Of a DNA stretch of 64,000 nt, positions 48,931-56,794 are shown piece by piece. Under the pieces are notes generated by a model that did not search any database, was not told the DNA's origin, and saw only the letters and a list, made by a program, of their open reading frames with translations. Origin of the DNA: Rhizobium sp. NLR16a (GTDB taxonomy: Bacteria > Pseudomonadota > Alphaproteobacteria > Rhizobiales > Rhizobiaceae); contig NZ_CP072865.1 of assembly GCF_017948245.1 (NCBI RefSeq), positions 1,017,501 through 1,081,500 of the forward strand. Reading direction: 5' to 3'. The first letter of the stretch is position 1. Every line of letters starts with the position of its first letter. The position numbers and the translations under genes are program-made.

Positions 48931-49890
48931 ATGTCGAACAGACTTCCCGTAGTTCTGGTCCTTCTGGCGGTCATGCTGGTCGGGATCTATTCCTCGGTCT
49001 TCGTCGTGACCGCCCGCGAACAGGCTATCGTCGTTCGCTTTGGTGAAATCCAGTCGGTCAAGACTGACCCAGGCATCTATTTCAAACTGCCTTTCGCCTT
49101 TGCCGATGCCGACAGGGTGCAATACGTGCCGAAGCAGGAACTGCGCTTCGATCTTGACAACATACGTGTCCAGGTTTCCGGCGGAGCCTTCTATGAGGTG
49201 AACGCCTTCCTCATCTACCGCATCAACGACGCGCGCCGTTTCCGCGAAACGGTCTCGGGCGACAGGGAGGCGGCGGAAGCGCGGCTTCGCACGCGTCTCG
49301 ATTCCGCCTTGCGCAGGGTCTACGGCGTGCGCAGCATCGAAGCCGCGCTCTCCCGGGAGCGCGTGGCGATGATGCTCGAGGTTCGCAACGAGCTGCAAGC
49401 CGATGCGGAGACGCTCGGAATCACGCTCGACGACGTGCGCATCAGCCGGACCGACCTGACACAGGATGTTTCCGAGCGCACCTATAACCGCATGCGGGCT
49501 GAGCGACTGGCAGAAGCTGAGCTTCTGCGCGCGCAGGGCAACGAGGAAGGTCAGCGCCGCCGCGCCATTGCCGACCGCCAGGTCGTTGAGCTGACTGCCG
49601 GCGCACAGCGCGACTCCGAGATCCTGCGTGGCCAGGGCGACGCCGAACGCAACCGCGTCTTCGCCGATGCATTCTCAAGAGACCCGGGCTTCTTCGAGTT
49701 CTATCGCTCGATGGCAGCCTATTCAGCAGCGCTTTCGTCGCAGGACACAACGCTGGTCCTGTCGCCGGATTCGGAATTCTTCCGCTATTTCAACAAGGCC
49801 GCCGGCCCCGCGGCGGCCAGCCCGGGCGCGCCGGCTCCCGCAACACCCGGAGCAACCGCTCCGGCGGCGCCAGCCCCGCCGGCAAACTGA
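48931..49890 (+). CDS. hflC: FtsH protease modulator HflC
   Basis: The 319-residue partner of HflK has an N-terminal anchor (LPVVLVLLAVMLVGIYSSVFVVT), the HflC start TAREQAIVVRFGEI, the SPFH domain (LDNIRVQVSGGAFYEVNAFLIYRINDARRFRETVSGDR) and a conserved FFEFYRSMAAYSAAL region. The last 30 residues are Pro/Ala-rich and variable. A terminator at 49923 ends the hflKC unit. Confidence 0.95.
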   Translation: MSNRLPVVLVLLAVMLVGIYSSVFVVTAREQAIVVRFGEIQSVKTDPGIYFKLPFAFADADRVQYVPKQELRFDLDNIRVQVSGGAFYEVNAFLIYRINDARRFRETVSGDREAAEARLRTRLDSALRRVYGVRSIEAALSRERVAMMLEVRNELQADAETLGITLDDVRISRTDLTQDVSERTYNRMRAERLAEAELLRAQGNEEGQRRRAIADRQVVELTAGAQRDSEILRGQGDAERNRVFADAFSRDPGFFEFYRSMAAYSAALSSQDTTLVLSPDSEFFRYFNKAAGPAAASPGAPAPATPGATAPAAPAPPAN

Positions 49891-49922
49891 AAACACGGGA
49901 TCTGCTTCCCGCCAACATCGAG

Positions 49923-49950
49923 AAAGGGTCGGCCCAGCGCCGACCCTTTT
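49923..49950 (+). terminator. Rho-independent terminator after hflC
   Basis: AAAGGGTCGGC (49923-49933), loop CCAGC, GCCGACCCTTT (49939-49949), then T and CGG. An eleven-pair stem 33 bases past the hflC stop. Confidence 0.88.
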
Positions 49951-50090
49951 CGGTTTCAAGAGCCAAGGCCGGACTTTTGTGATGGTCCGTCAGATTGCAC
50001 GGGGATTTCGCGAAAAGGTGATTTCACCCTCCATCATTCCGCCTTATGCTGGTGCTCAATGTGCGCATTTACCGCTTATGAGGAAGCTTG

Positions 50091-51809
50091 ATGGCCACCA
50101 CGATTCGCTCGCCCTTCAGACGAACGCTCGCGCTTCTGGCCAGCGCCGCCATCTTGGCGCAAGCCGGCATGAGCGGGATTGCTTTTGCGCAAACCACGCC
50201 TGAAACAGCAGCGCCCGGGGTTGCCGCGCCCGTTCCGGCTGCACCCGCTCCGGCGCCGTCCGCACCGGCCGAACCGCAGCAGACCCCACCGGTTCAGACC
50301 ACCGTGCCGTCCAACGGTCCCGCTTCCGTTGCCGATCTCGCCGAAGGGTTGCTCGATGCGGTGGTCAATATCTCGACCTCGCAGAATGTGAAGGATGACG
50401 AGGGGGTCGGCCCGGCGCCGCGTGCGCCTGACGGGTCGCCATTCCAGGAATTCTTCAACGATTTCTTCAACAAACAGCAGGGCAACAAAGGCCCCAACCA
50501 TAATGTCAGCTCGCTTGGGTCCGGTTTCGTCATCGATCCGGCCGGTTATATCGTCACCAACAACCACGTGATCGAGGGGGCCGACGACATCGAGGTCAAT
50601 TTCGCCGACGGCTCGAAGCTCAAGGCGAAGCTGATCGGAACGGATACGAAGACCGACCTCTCGGTGCTGAAGGTCGAGCCGAAGACGCCGCTGAAATCGG
50701 TGAAATTCGGCGATTCCAGCGAGATGCGCATCGGCGACTGGGTCATGGCGATCGGCAATCCGTTCGGCTTCGGCGGTTCGGTGACGGTCGGCATCATTTC
50801 CGGGCGCGGCCGCAACATCAATGCCGGCCCCTACGACAACTTCATCCAGACGGATGCGGCGATCAACAAGGGCAACTCCGGGGGGCCGCTCTTCAACATG
50901 AAGGGTGAAGTGATCGGCATCAACACGGCGATCATCTCGCCGAGCGGCGGCTCGATCGGCATCGGCTTCTCGGTACCGTCCGAACTTGCTTCCGGCGTCG
51001 TCGAGCAGTTGCGCCAGTATGGCGAGACGCGGCGCGGCTGGCTCGGCGTGCGCATCCAGCCGGTGACCGACGACATCGCCGACAGCCTCGGACTCGACAC
51101 CGCCAAGGGCGCGCTGGTCGCCGGCGTCATCAAGGGCGGTCCCGTCGACGACGGCTCGATCAAGGCGGGCGACGTCATTTTGAAATTTGACGGCAAGACG
51201 GTCAATGAGATGCGCGACCTGCCGCGCGTCGTGGCCGAAAGCACGGTCGGAAAAGAGGTCGACGTCGTGGTGCTGCGCGACGGCAAGGAGCAGACCGTCA
51301 AGGTGAAGCTCGGACGGCTCGAAGACAGCGATCAGGCTGCATCCGGCGATGCGGCGCCCGATGGCTCGCAGGACGGCGTGATCACCCCTGATCCCGACGA
51401 GAACGACGATATGGACCAGCCGGATACCGGCGACCAGGCAGCGCCCGTACCGGGCGCACCGGCGCCGGATCAGCACCAACAGGGCCAGGTATCGCCGGAT
51501 GCGGCCACGCCGAAGAACGTGCTCGGCTTGTCGCTGTCGCTCCTCAGTCCCGAAACACGCAAGGCTTTCGGCATCGCCGAGAGCGTCGACGGCGTCGTCG
51601 TGACGGAGGTGGAGCCCGGCTCCGCCTCGGCCGAAAAGGGGTTGAAGCCAGGGGACGTTATCGTCGAGGTGGCGCAGGAGTTCATGAAGTCCCCGGACGC
51701 GGTTGCCGCAAAGGTGAAATCGCTGAAACAGGAAGGCCGGCGCAACGCCCAGCTGATGATCGCATCGGCCAATGGCGATCTGCGGTTCGTGGCGGTGCCG
51801 ATGGAGTGA
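50091..51809 (+). CDS. Do family periplasmic serine protease (DegP-like)
   Basis: The 572-residue protein has a Sec signal (ALLASAAILAQAGMSGIAFAQ, cleavage near AFA-Q), a Pro/Ala-rich linker, a trypsin-like domain with triad H159 (TNNHVIEG), D189 (TKTDLSVLK) and S263 (GNSGGPLF), and two PDZ domains (RGWLGVRIQPVTDDIADSLG, and VVVTEVEPGSASAEKGLKPGDVIVEV). An acidic linker joins the PDZs. It degrades misfolded periplasmic proteins, in keeping with hflKC upstream. A TTG at 50088 is rejected in favour of the ATG at 50091 with AGGAAG before it. Confidence 0.95.
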   Translation: MATTIRSPFRRTLALLASAAILAQAGMSGIAFAQTTPETAAPGVAAPVPAAPAPAPSAPAEPQQTPPVQTTVPSNGPASVADLAEGLLDAVVNISTSQNVKDDEGVGPAPRAPDGSPFQEFFNDFFNKQQGNKGPNHNVSSLGSGFVIDPAGYIVTNNHVIEGADDIEVNFADGSKLKAKLIGTDTKTDLSVLKVEPKTPLKSVKFGDSSEMRIGDWVMAIGNPFGFGGSVTVGIISGRGRNINAGPYDNFIQTDAAINKGNSGGPLFNMKGEVIGINTAIISPSGGSIGIGFSVPSELASGVVEQLRQYGETRRGWLGVRIQPVTDDIADSLGLDTAKGALVAGVIKGGPVDDGSIKAGDVILKFDGKTVNEMRDLPRVVAESTVGKEVDVVVLRDGKEQTVKVKLGRLEDSDQAASGDAAPDGSQDGVITPDPDENDDMDQPDTGDQAAPVPGAPAPDQHQQGQVSPDAATPKNVLGLSLSLLSPETRKAFGIAESVDGVVVTEVEPGSASAEKGLKPGDVIVEVAQEFMKSPDAVAAKVKSLKQEGRRNAQLMIASANGDLRFVAVPME

Positions 51810-51853
51810 GCGAGCTACGGCGGCGACTAGGCGCAGCTTTCCTGTTCTCGCCT

Positions 51854-52744
51854 TCAACCCGTCACAAAATCCGTCTTCCGGTAACCCTGGATGTAAAGAA
51901 GTGCCGTCAGGTCGGCGTGATTGATGCGCATTTGTGCCTGGGCGGCAACGGTGGGCTTAGCGTGAAGGGCGACGCCGGAGCCGGCGAGTTGCAGCATGCC
52001 GAGGTCGTTGGCGCCGTCGCCGACGGCAATTGCCTCTTGTGGCGAAATGCCGAGGCTTGTCGAAATTTCGTTCAGCGCATCCACCTTCGCCTGCTTGCCG
52101 AGGATCGGCTCGGCGACAAAGCCGGAAAGGATGCCGCCCTCTTCGAGCAACGTGTTGGCGCGGTTCTCATCAAAGCCGAGGCTGGCGGCGATGCGGCTAG
52201 TGAAGACGGTGAAGCCGCCGGAGACAAGGGCGGTGTAATGGCCTTTCGACTTCATCGTGGCAATCAGTTCCGGACCACCCGGAGTGAGCGTGATACGCCG
52301 GGCGATGACCTCGTCGACGACCGATAGTGGCAGGCCCTTCAACAGAGCGACCCGCTCACGCAGGGCGGGCTCAAAGGCGATCTCACCGTTCATGGCGCGC
52401 GCAGTGATCGCGGCGACTTTTTCCTTCAGCCCGACTTCGGCGGCAAGTTCGTCGATGCATTCCTGGCCGATCATAGTCGAGTCCATGTCGGCGATCAGCA
52501 GCTTCTTGCGGCGGCTGTCCTGCTCCTGGATGACGAGGTCGATTGGCGCACTGGCGATGACCGCCAGGATATTGGCCTCGGCGGCTTGCGCATCCGTGCC
52601 GTCGCGCAGCGCGATGTCACAGGCAATGCCGTCGGCCAGCCAGTAGAGGCCGGAAGCCGTGACGGCCTCAGCCGCCTGTTCGGCGACGTCGGCGGTCAGA
52701 ACGGGATTTGACGGATTGGCAACAAGCGTGGCAACGAGGGCCAT
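51854..52744 (-). CDS. serB: Phosphoserine phosphatase
   Basis: The 296-residue HAD enzyme does the last step of serine synthesis. A regulatory-like N-terminal domain (about 1-78) precedes the HAD motif I DMDST at 86-90 (nucleophile D86), motif II ALVSGGFTVF, and motif III/IV AVGDGANDLGMLQLAG. Its ATG at 52744 overlaps the divergent miaA start region by one or two bases. AGAAGG lies about ten bases upstream, inside miaA codons. The longer frame to 52870 is antisense to miaA and rejected. Confidence 0.96.
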   Translation of the reverse strand: MALVATLVANPSNPVLTADVAEQAAEAVTASGLYWLADGIACDIALRDGTDAQAAEANILAVIASAPIDLVIQEQDSRRKKLLIADMDSTMIGQECIDELAAEVGLKEKVAAITARAMNGEIAFEPALRERVALLKGLPLSVVDEVIARRITLTPGGPELIATMKSKGHYTALVSGGFTVFTSRIAASLGFDENRANTLLEEGGILSGFVAEPILGKQAKVDALNEISTSLGISPQEAIAVGDGANDLGMLQLAGSGVALHAKPTVAAQAQMRINHADLTALLYIQGYRKTDFVTG

Positions 52745-52745
52745 G

Positions 52746-53639
52746 ATGGAAAACCTTCTGAGCGTAAAGAACGCGATCCTGATAACCGGGCCGACCGCCA
52801 GCGGCAAGTCCGCGCTCGCCGTCGAATTGGCCAAACGCCATGGCGGCGCCGTTATCAATGCCGACAGCATGCAGGTCTACGATACATTGCGGGTGCTGAC
52901 CGCGCGTCCGTCGGCAGAGGAGATGCAAGGCGTGCCGCATCATCTTTACGGCCACGTGCCGGCGGGGGCCGGCTATTCCACAGGCGCGTGGCTGCGTAAT
53001 GTCTCGGCGCTTTTGCCGGCGCTCAGGGCCGCCGGGCAGCTGCCGGTCTTCGTCGGCGGCACGGGGCTTTACTTCAAGGCGCTGACCGGTGGTCTCTCCG
53101 ACATGCCGGATATCCCCGAGACACTGCGGGAAGAATTACGCACGCGACTCGTGGAAGAAGGGCCGGACGCGCTTTACGCCCAGCTGTCCGACGTCGATCC
53201 CGTCATGGCGGCAAGCCTCAACCGCCAGGACGGCCAGCGCATCGTCCGGGCGCTGGAGGTGATCAAGGCGACGGGACGCTCGATCGCCGATTTCCAGGGC
53301 CGGTCCGGGCCTGTGGTGATCGATGCCGACGAGGCCCTCAAGATCGTCGTTCTGCCGGACCGGGCGGTGCTGCATGCCCGCATCAACGGCCGTTTCGAAA
53401 AGATGCTGCAACAGGGTGCGGAAGACGAGGTGAAGGCGCTGCTTGCGCTCGGCCTGCCGGCCGAAGCGCCTGTCATGAAGGCCATTGGCGTGTCGCAGAT
53501 CGCGGCGATGCTGAAGGGCGAGATGACGCGCGATGAGATGCTGGAGAAGGGGGCTGCGGCGACACGGCAATATGCCAAGCGGCAAATGACCTGGTTCCGC
53601 AACCAGATGGACGAGAGCTGGCAAAGGCTGACCGTCTAG
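52746..53639 (+). CDS. miaA: tRNA dimethylallyltransferase
   Basis: The 297-residue enzyme adds a dimethylallyl group to A37 of tRNAs that read UNN codons. P-loop GPTASGKS at 15-22, the family DSMQVYDTLRVLTARPS, PHHLYGHVP, VGGTGLYFKAL, and the C-terminal RQYAKRQMTWFRNQ are all present. Two ATGs stand side by side at 52743 and 52746; GAGG is well spaced only for 52746. The gene starts at the same spot as divergent serB, so each gene carries the other's ribosome-binding site within its codons. Confidence 0.96.
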   Translation: MENLLSVKNAILITGPTASGKSALAVELAKRHGGAVINADSMQVYDTLRVLTARPSAEEMQGVPHHLYGHVPAGAGYSTGAWLRNVSALLPALRAAGQLPVFVGGTGLYFKALTGGLSDMPDIPETLREELRTRLVEEGPDALYAQLSDVDPVMAASLNRQDGQRIVRALEVIKATGRSIADFQGRSGPVVIDADEALKIVVLPDRAVLHARINGRFEKMLQQGAEDEVKALLALGLPAEAPVMKAIGVSQIAAMLKGEMTRDEMLEKGAAATRQYAKRQMTWFRNQMDESWQRLTV

Positions 53640-53672
53640 TTGTCATCCCCGTTGCGGACCTCCCGCTCCAGT

Positions 53673-55151
53673 TTACGCGATAAGCGCTTGCAGAAGTCTG
53701 GAGAGCTCGCCTACCGCCGCCTCCAGTTGCGCCTGTGGGAAGCCGCCGAAACCCAGCATCAGGCCGGCGCGCGCAGGCTGCGCGGCATACATCGGAGAGA
53801 TCGCCCGCACCGCGAGGCCGGCCGAGAGGGCGCGCGCCGCAAGTCGCACGTCATCCATCTCCTCTGGCAGCCACAGAAGAACGTGCATGCCCTGATCGCT
53901 CGGCTGAACCTGGCACCCCTGCGGCAAAGCCCGCTCGAGCGCCGCGAGCAGAATAGCGCGGCGTTCGGCATAGAGACTTCGGATGCGCCTGATATGCGCT
54001 TCGAAATAACCTTCCCTCATGTAGGCCGCCAGAACGTGCTGTTCGGCTATCGGAGAATGCCGGTCCAGAATGGCGCGTGCTCCGGCGAAGGCTTCTGCGA
54101 GCGGCGGCGGGACGATGGCGTAACCGAGGCGCAGCGAAGGAAAGAGGACCTTGCTGAAGGTGCCGAGATAGATGACACGCGACGGACGCAGCCCCTGCAT
54201 CGAAGGAAAAGGGTGTCCGGCATAACGCAGTTCACTGTCGTAATCGTCCTCCACGATCCAGGCGCGGTTCCTGTCGGCCCACGCGATCAGGGCGTTGCGC
54301 CGCGTCATGCTGAGCGGCATGCCGATCGGATATTGGTGTGACGCCGTCACGAAGGCGGCCCGCGCTTCTGGACATAACTCGAGCCCGCGTTCGACGTTCA
54401 TTCCCTGTGCATCGACCGGCAGGCGATGCGTCCGCAGGCCGAGATCGTCGAGCACGGCGGTGAGTCCGGGATAGGCGGGATCCTCGGCCCAGACGGGGTC
54501 GTGGCGCGACAGCAGGACCCGGCCGGCCATGTAGAGACCCTGCTGGGTGCCTGATGTGACGATCACCTGTTCCGGTTCGCAATGGACGGCTCGCGCACGG
54601 CGGACGTGTTCGGCAATGGCGAGGCGCAGCTCGAGCAGGCCCATCGGATCCTGATAGCCTGACGGGGCAGCCTGCTTCGAAGCACGCACCCGATTGCCGA
54701 GACGGCGCCAATTATCGTCAGGCGCAATACCGGCTGCCGGGACTGATATGGCGAAGGGAACGGGCGGGTGAGAGGTGAGCGCGCGGGCGATTGATATCAG
54801 CCGGGCCGCTGGGGCGGGCAGGTCGATCGCATCGTCGGCGGCCGGTTCGGCCGGTGCCGGCGGGATGGCTGGAGACGCGTCCGTCAGAGCCGCGGCAACA
54901 CGGGTTCCGGCTCCCACTCTCGCTTCGAGATAACCCTCGGCGGTCAACTGATCGAAAACCTCGACGACGGTGCCGCGGGCGATCTTTAGGGATGCCGCAA
55001 GCGTGCGCGTCGAAGGCAGGCGCTCGCCCGGTCTCAACTCGCCGCGGGCGATCGCGCTCCTTAGCGCCTGGGCAAGCTGGCGGCCGATATTCGCCGTCCT
55101 GTCGAGCACATTGAGCGATGGGATTGCGATGCTGCTGCGCCGCTTCGACAT
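53673..55151 (-). CDS. MocR-type regulator (GntR HTH plus aminotransferase domain)
   Basis: The 492-residue PLP-dependent regulator has an N-terminal GntR winged helix (QLAQALRSAIARGELRPGERLPSTRTLAASLKIARGTVVEVFDQLTAEGYLEARVGAGTRVA) fused to a type I aminotransferase-like domain. That domain carries the PLP lysine in YLGTFSKVLFPSLRLGY and the helper motifs VTSGTQQGLYMAGRVLL and VEDDYDSELRY. MocR proteins sense PLP-bound amines or amino acids. It diverges from a LysE-type exporter, with 95 bases between starts, so it likely controls that gene and the aldolase behind it. Confidence 0.93.
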   Translation of the reverse strand: MSKRRSSIAIPSLNVLDRTANIGRQLAQALRSAIARGELRPGERLPSTRTLAASLKIARGTVVEVFDQLTAEGYLEARVGAGTRVAAALTDASPAIPPAPAEPAADDAIDLPAPAARLISIARALTSHPPVPFAISVPAAGIAPDDNWRRLGNRVRASKQAAPSGYQDPMGLLELRLAIAEHVRRARAVHCEPEQVIVTSGTQQGLYMAGRVLLSRHDPVWAEDPAYPGLTAVLDDLGLRTHRLPVDAQGMNVERGLELCPEARAAFVTASHQYPIGMPLSMTRRNALIAWADRNRAWIVEDDYDSELRYAGHPFPSMQGLRPSRVIYLGTFSKVLFPSLRLGYAIVPPPLAEAFAGARAILDRHSPIAEQHVLAAYMREGYFEAHIRRIRSLYAERRAILLAALERALPQGCQVQPSDQGMHVLLWLPEEMDDVRLAARALSAGLAVRAISPMYAAQPARAGLMLGFGGFPQAQLEAAVGELSRLLQALIA

Positions 55152-55246
55152 TGAGAGTGGTCCATGAAGATTCTTGAAAATGGCGCTTCATGGTGAACCA
55201 ATTTCCTGGGAGAAGGAAGCGCATCAACAGCTTCCGGAAAAGGGAC

Positions 55247-55861
55247 ATGCAAGATCTTCTCGTCGTCTATATCGCCTATGTCATCGCCGCAGGCAGCCCC
55301 GGGCCAAGCAACATGGCCATCATGAACGTGGCCATGAGCCAGGGGCGCCAGCCGGCGCTGGCGCTTGCCGCCGGGGTAATCACGATGTCGACCTGCTGGG
55401 GCCTGATCGCGGTCACCGGCATTTCCACATTGCTGGTCCGCTATGCTCATGCCCTCATCCTCCTCAAGCTCGCGGGCGGGCTCTACCTGCTCTGGCTCGC
55501 CTGGAAGGCCGCTCGCTCGGCCGTTGCCGTGGAGGCACCGACAGGCGAGGTCCCCCGGCCTGCCACCGCGCTCGGCGCGCTGTATCGGCGTGGAATCCTG
55601 ATGCATCTTGGAAACCCGAAGGCGGTGTTGGCCTGGGTGGCGATCATGTCTCTCGGCCTCAAGCCCGGCGCTTCGCCTGAAATGGCCCTCCTGGCTTTCG
55701 GCGGCTGCGTGCTTCTCGGGGTCTCGATATTTTCCGGTTATGCCGTGCTCTTCTCGACGGCGCCACTGGTGCGCGGCTACGCGCGGGCGCGCCGCTGGAT
55801 CGAAGCAAGCCTTGCCGTTTTCTTCGCCGGCGCGGGTTCGCGCCTGCTGTTCTTCCATTGA
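55247..55861 (+). CDS. LysE family amino acid exporter
   Basis: The 204-residue inner-membrane protein has the LysE/RhtB start YIAYVIAAGSPGPSNMAIMNVAMSQGRQPALALAAGVITMSTCWGLIAV, about six helices, and the mid-family GLYLLWLAWKAARSA and LMHLGNPKAVLAWVAIMSLGLKPG blocks. Amino acid or amine export is the family role; the substrate is unknown. AAAAGGGAC precedes the ATG at 55247, which rejects the upstream ATG at 55190. A DapA-like gene follows 21 bases later, so these two form an operon, divergent from the MocR gene. Confidence 0.93.
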   Translation: MQDLLVVYIAYVIAAGSPGPSNMAIMNVAMSQGRQPALALAAGVITMSTCWGLIAVTGISTLLVRYAHALILLKLAGGLYLLWLAWKAARSAVAVEAPTGEVPRPATALGALYRRGILMHLGNPKAVLAWVAIMSLGLKPGASPEMALLAFGGCVLLGVSIFSGYAVLFSTAPLVRGYARARRWIEASLAVFFAGAGSRLLFFH

Positions 55862-55882
55862 CCGCTTTTTGAGGATTGCATC

Positions 55883-56794
55883 ATGTCTTCTTCACCGTTT
55901 CATGGCCTCTCGGCCTTTCCGCCGACGCCTGCCGGTCCGGATGGCCGGGTCGACGCCGAGGCCATCGGCCGCTTGCTGGAACGCCTTTGCGAGGCAGGTG
56001 TGGCCTCCATCGGTCTTCTCGGCAGTACCGGGATTTACGTCTATCTCACCCGTGAGGAGCGGCTGCGGGCCGTCAAGGCGGCGGTCGAATGCGTCAAGGG
56101 CCGTGTTCCGCTGGTTGTCGGCGCCGGCGCACTGAGGACGGATCATGCCGTCGATCTTGCCAGGGATGCCGAGGCTGCCGGCGCCGATGCGCTTCTGCTT
56201 GCGCCTGTGTCGTATACGCCGCTGACCCAGGAAGAGGTCTATCAGCACTTCCTCGCTGTGGCGAAGGCGACCAAGTTGCCGCTTTGCATCTACAACAACC
56301 CCGGCACGACACACTTCACGTTCAGCCGCGAGCTTCTGCAGCGCCTCTCCGATATCGAGACGATCAAGGCGGTGAAAATGCCGCTGCCTGTTGACGGCGA
56401 CTTGCGAGCGGAGCTTGCGACATTACGGAAAAAGACCGATCTCGCGATCGGCTACAGCGGTGACTGGGGTGCGGCGGAGGCGCTGCTTGCAAGTGCAGAC
56501 GCGTGGTACAGCGTCATCGGCGGGCTGCTCCCGCGCACGGCGCTTGCTTTGACCAAGGCCGCCATGGTTGGCAATGACGGCGAGGCGCGTCGGCTCGATG
56601 GTCTTCTGCAGCCGCTCTGGGCGGTGTTCAAGGCGCATGGAAGCATCCGCGTGGTCTATATGCTGGCCGAGCATCTCCATGATGTCCGTACGGAGCTCCC
56701 GCGGCCGCTCCTGCCGCTTGGGTCGGCGGATCTCCAACATGTGCTCGATACTGCCCGGCCGTTGATCGCACTGGAGCATCAATCCTTGTTGTAA
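55883..56794 (+). CDS. Dihydrodipicolinate synthase family aldolase
   Basis: The 303-residue TIM-barrel enzyme has the Schiff-base lysine K165 (IKAVKMP) and Y137 (YNNPGT), spaced by 28 as in DapA, and GSTGIYVYLTREERLRAVKAAVE near the start. The family also includes N-acetylneuraminate lyases and 2-keto-3-deoxy-sugar aldolases. The place beside a MocR-controlled exporter argues against the housekeeping dapA. The substrate is unknown. The last 16 bases overlap the end of the convergent HerA gene. Confidence 0.9.
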   Translation: MSSSPFHGLSAFPPTPAGPDGRVDAEAIGRLLERLCEAGVASIGLLGSTGIYVYLTREERLRAVKAAVECVKGRVPLVVGAGALRTDHAVDLARDAEAAGADALLLAPVSYTPLTQEEVYQHFLAVAKATKLPLCIYNNPGTTHFTFSRELLQRLSDIETIKAVKMPLPVDGDLRAELATLRKKTDLAIGYSGDWGAAEALLASADAWYSVIGGLLPRTALALTKAAMVGNDGEARRLDGLLQPLWAVFKAHGSIRVVYMLAEHLHDVRTELPRPLLPLGSADLQHVLDTARPLIALEHQSLL

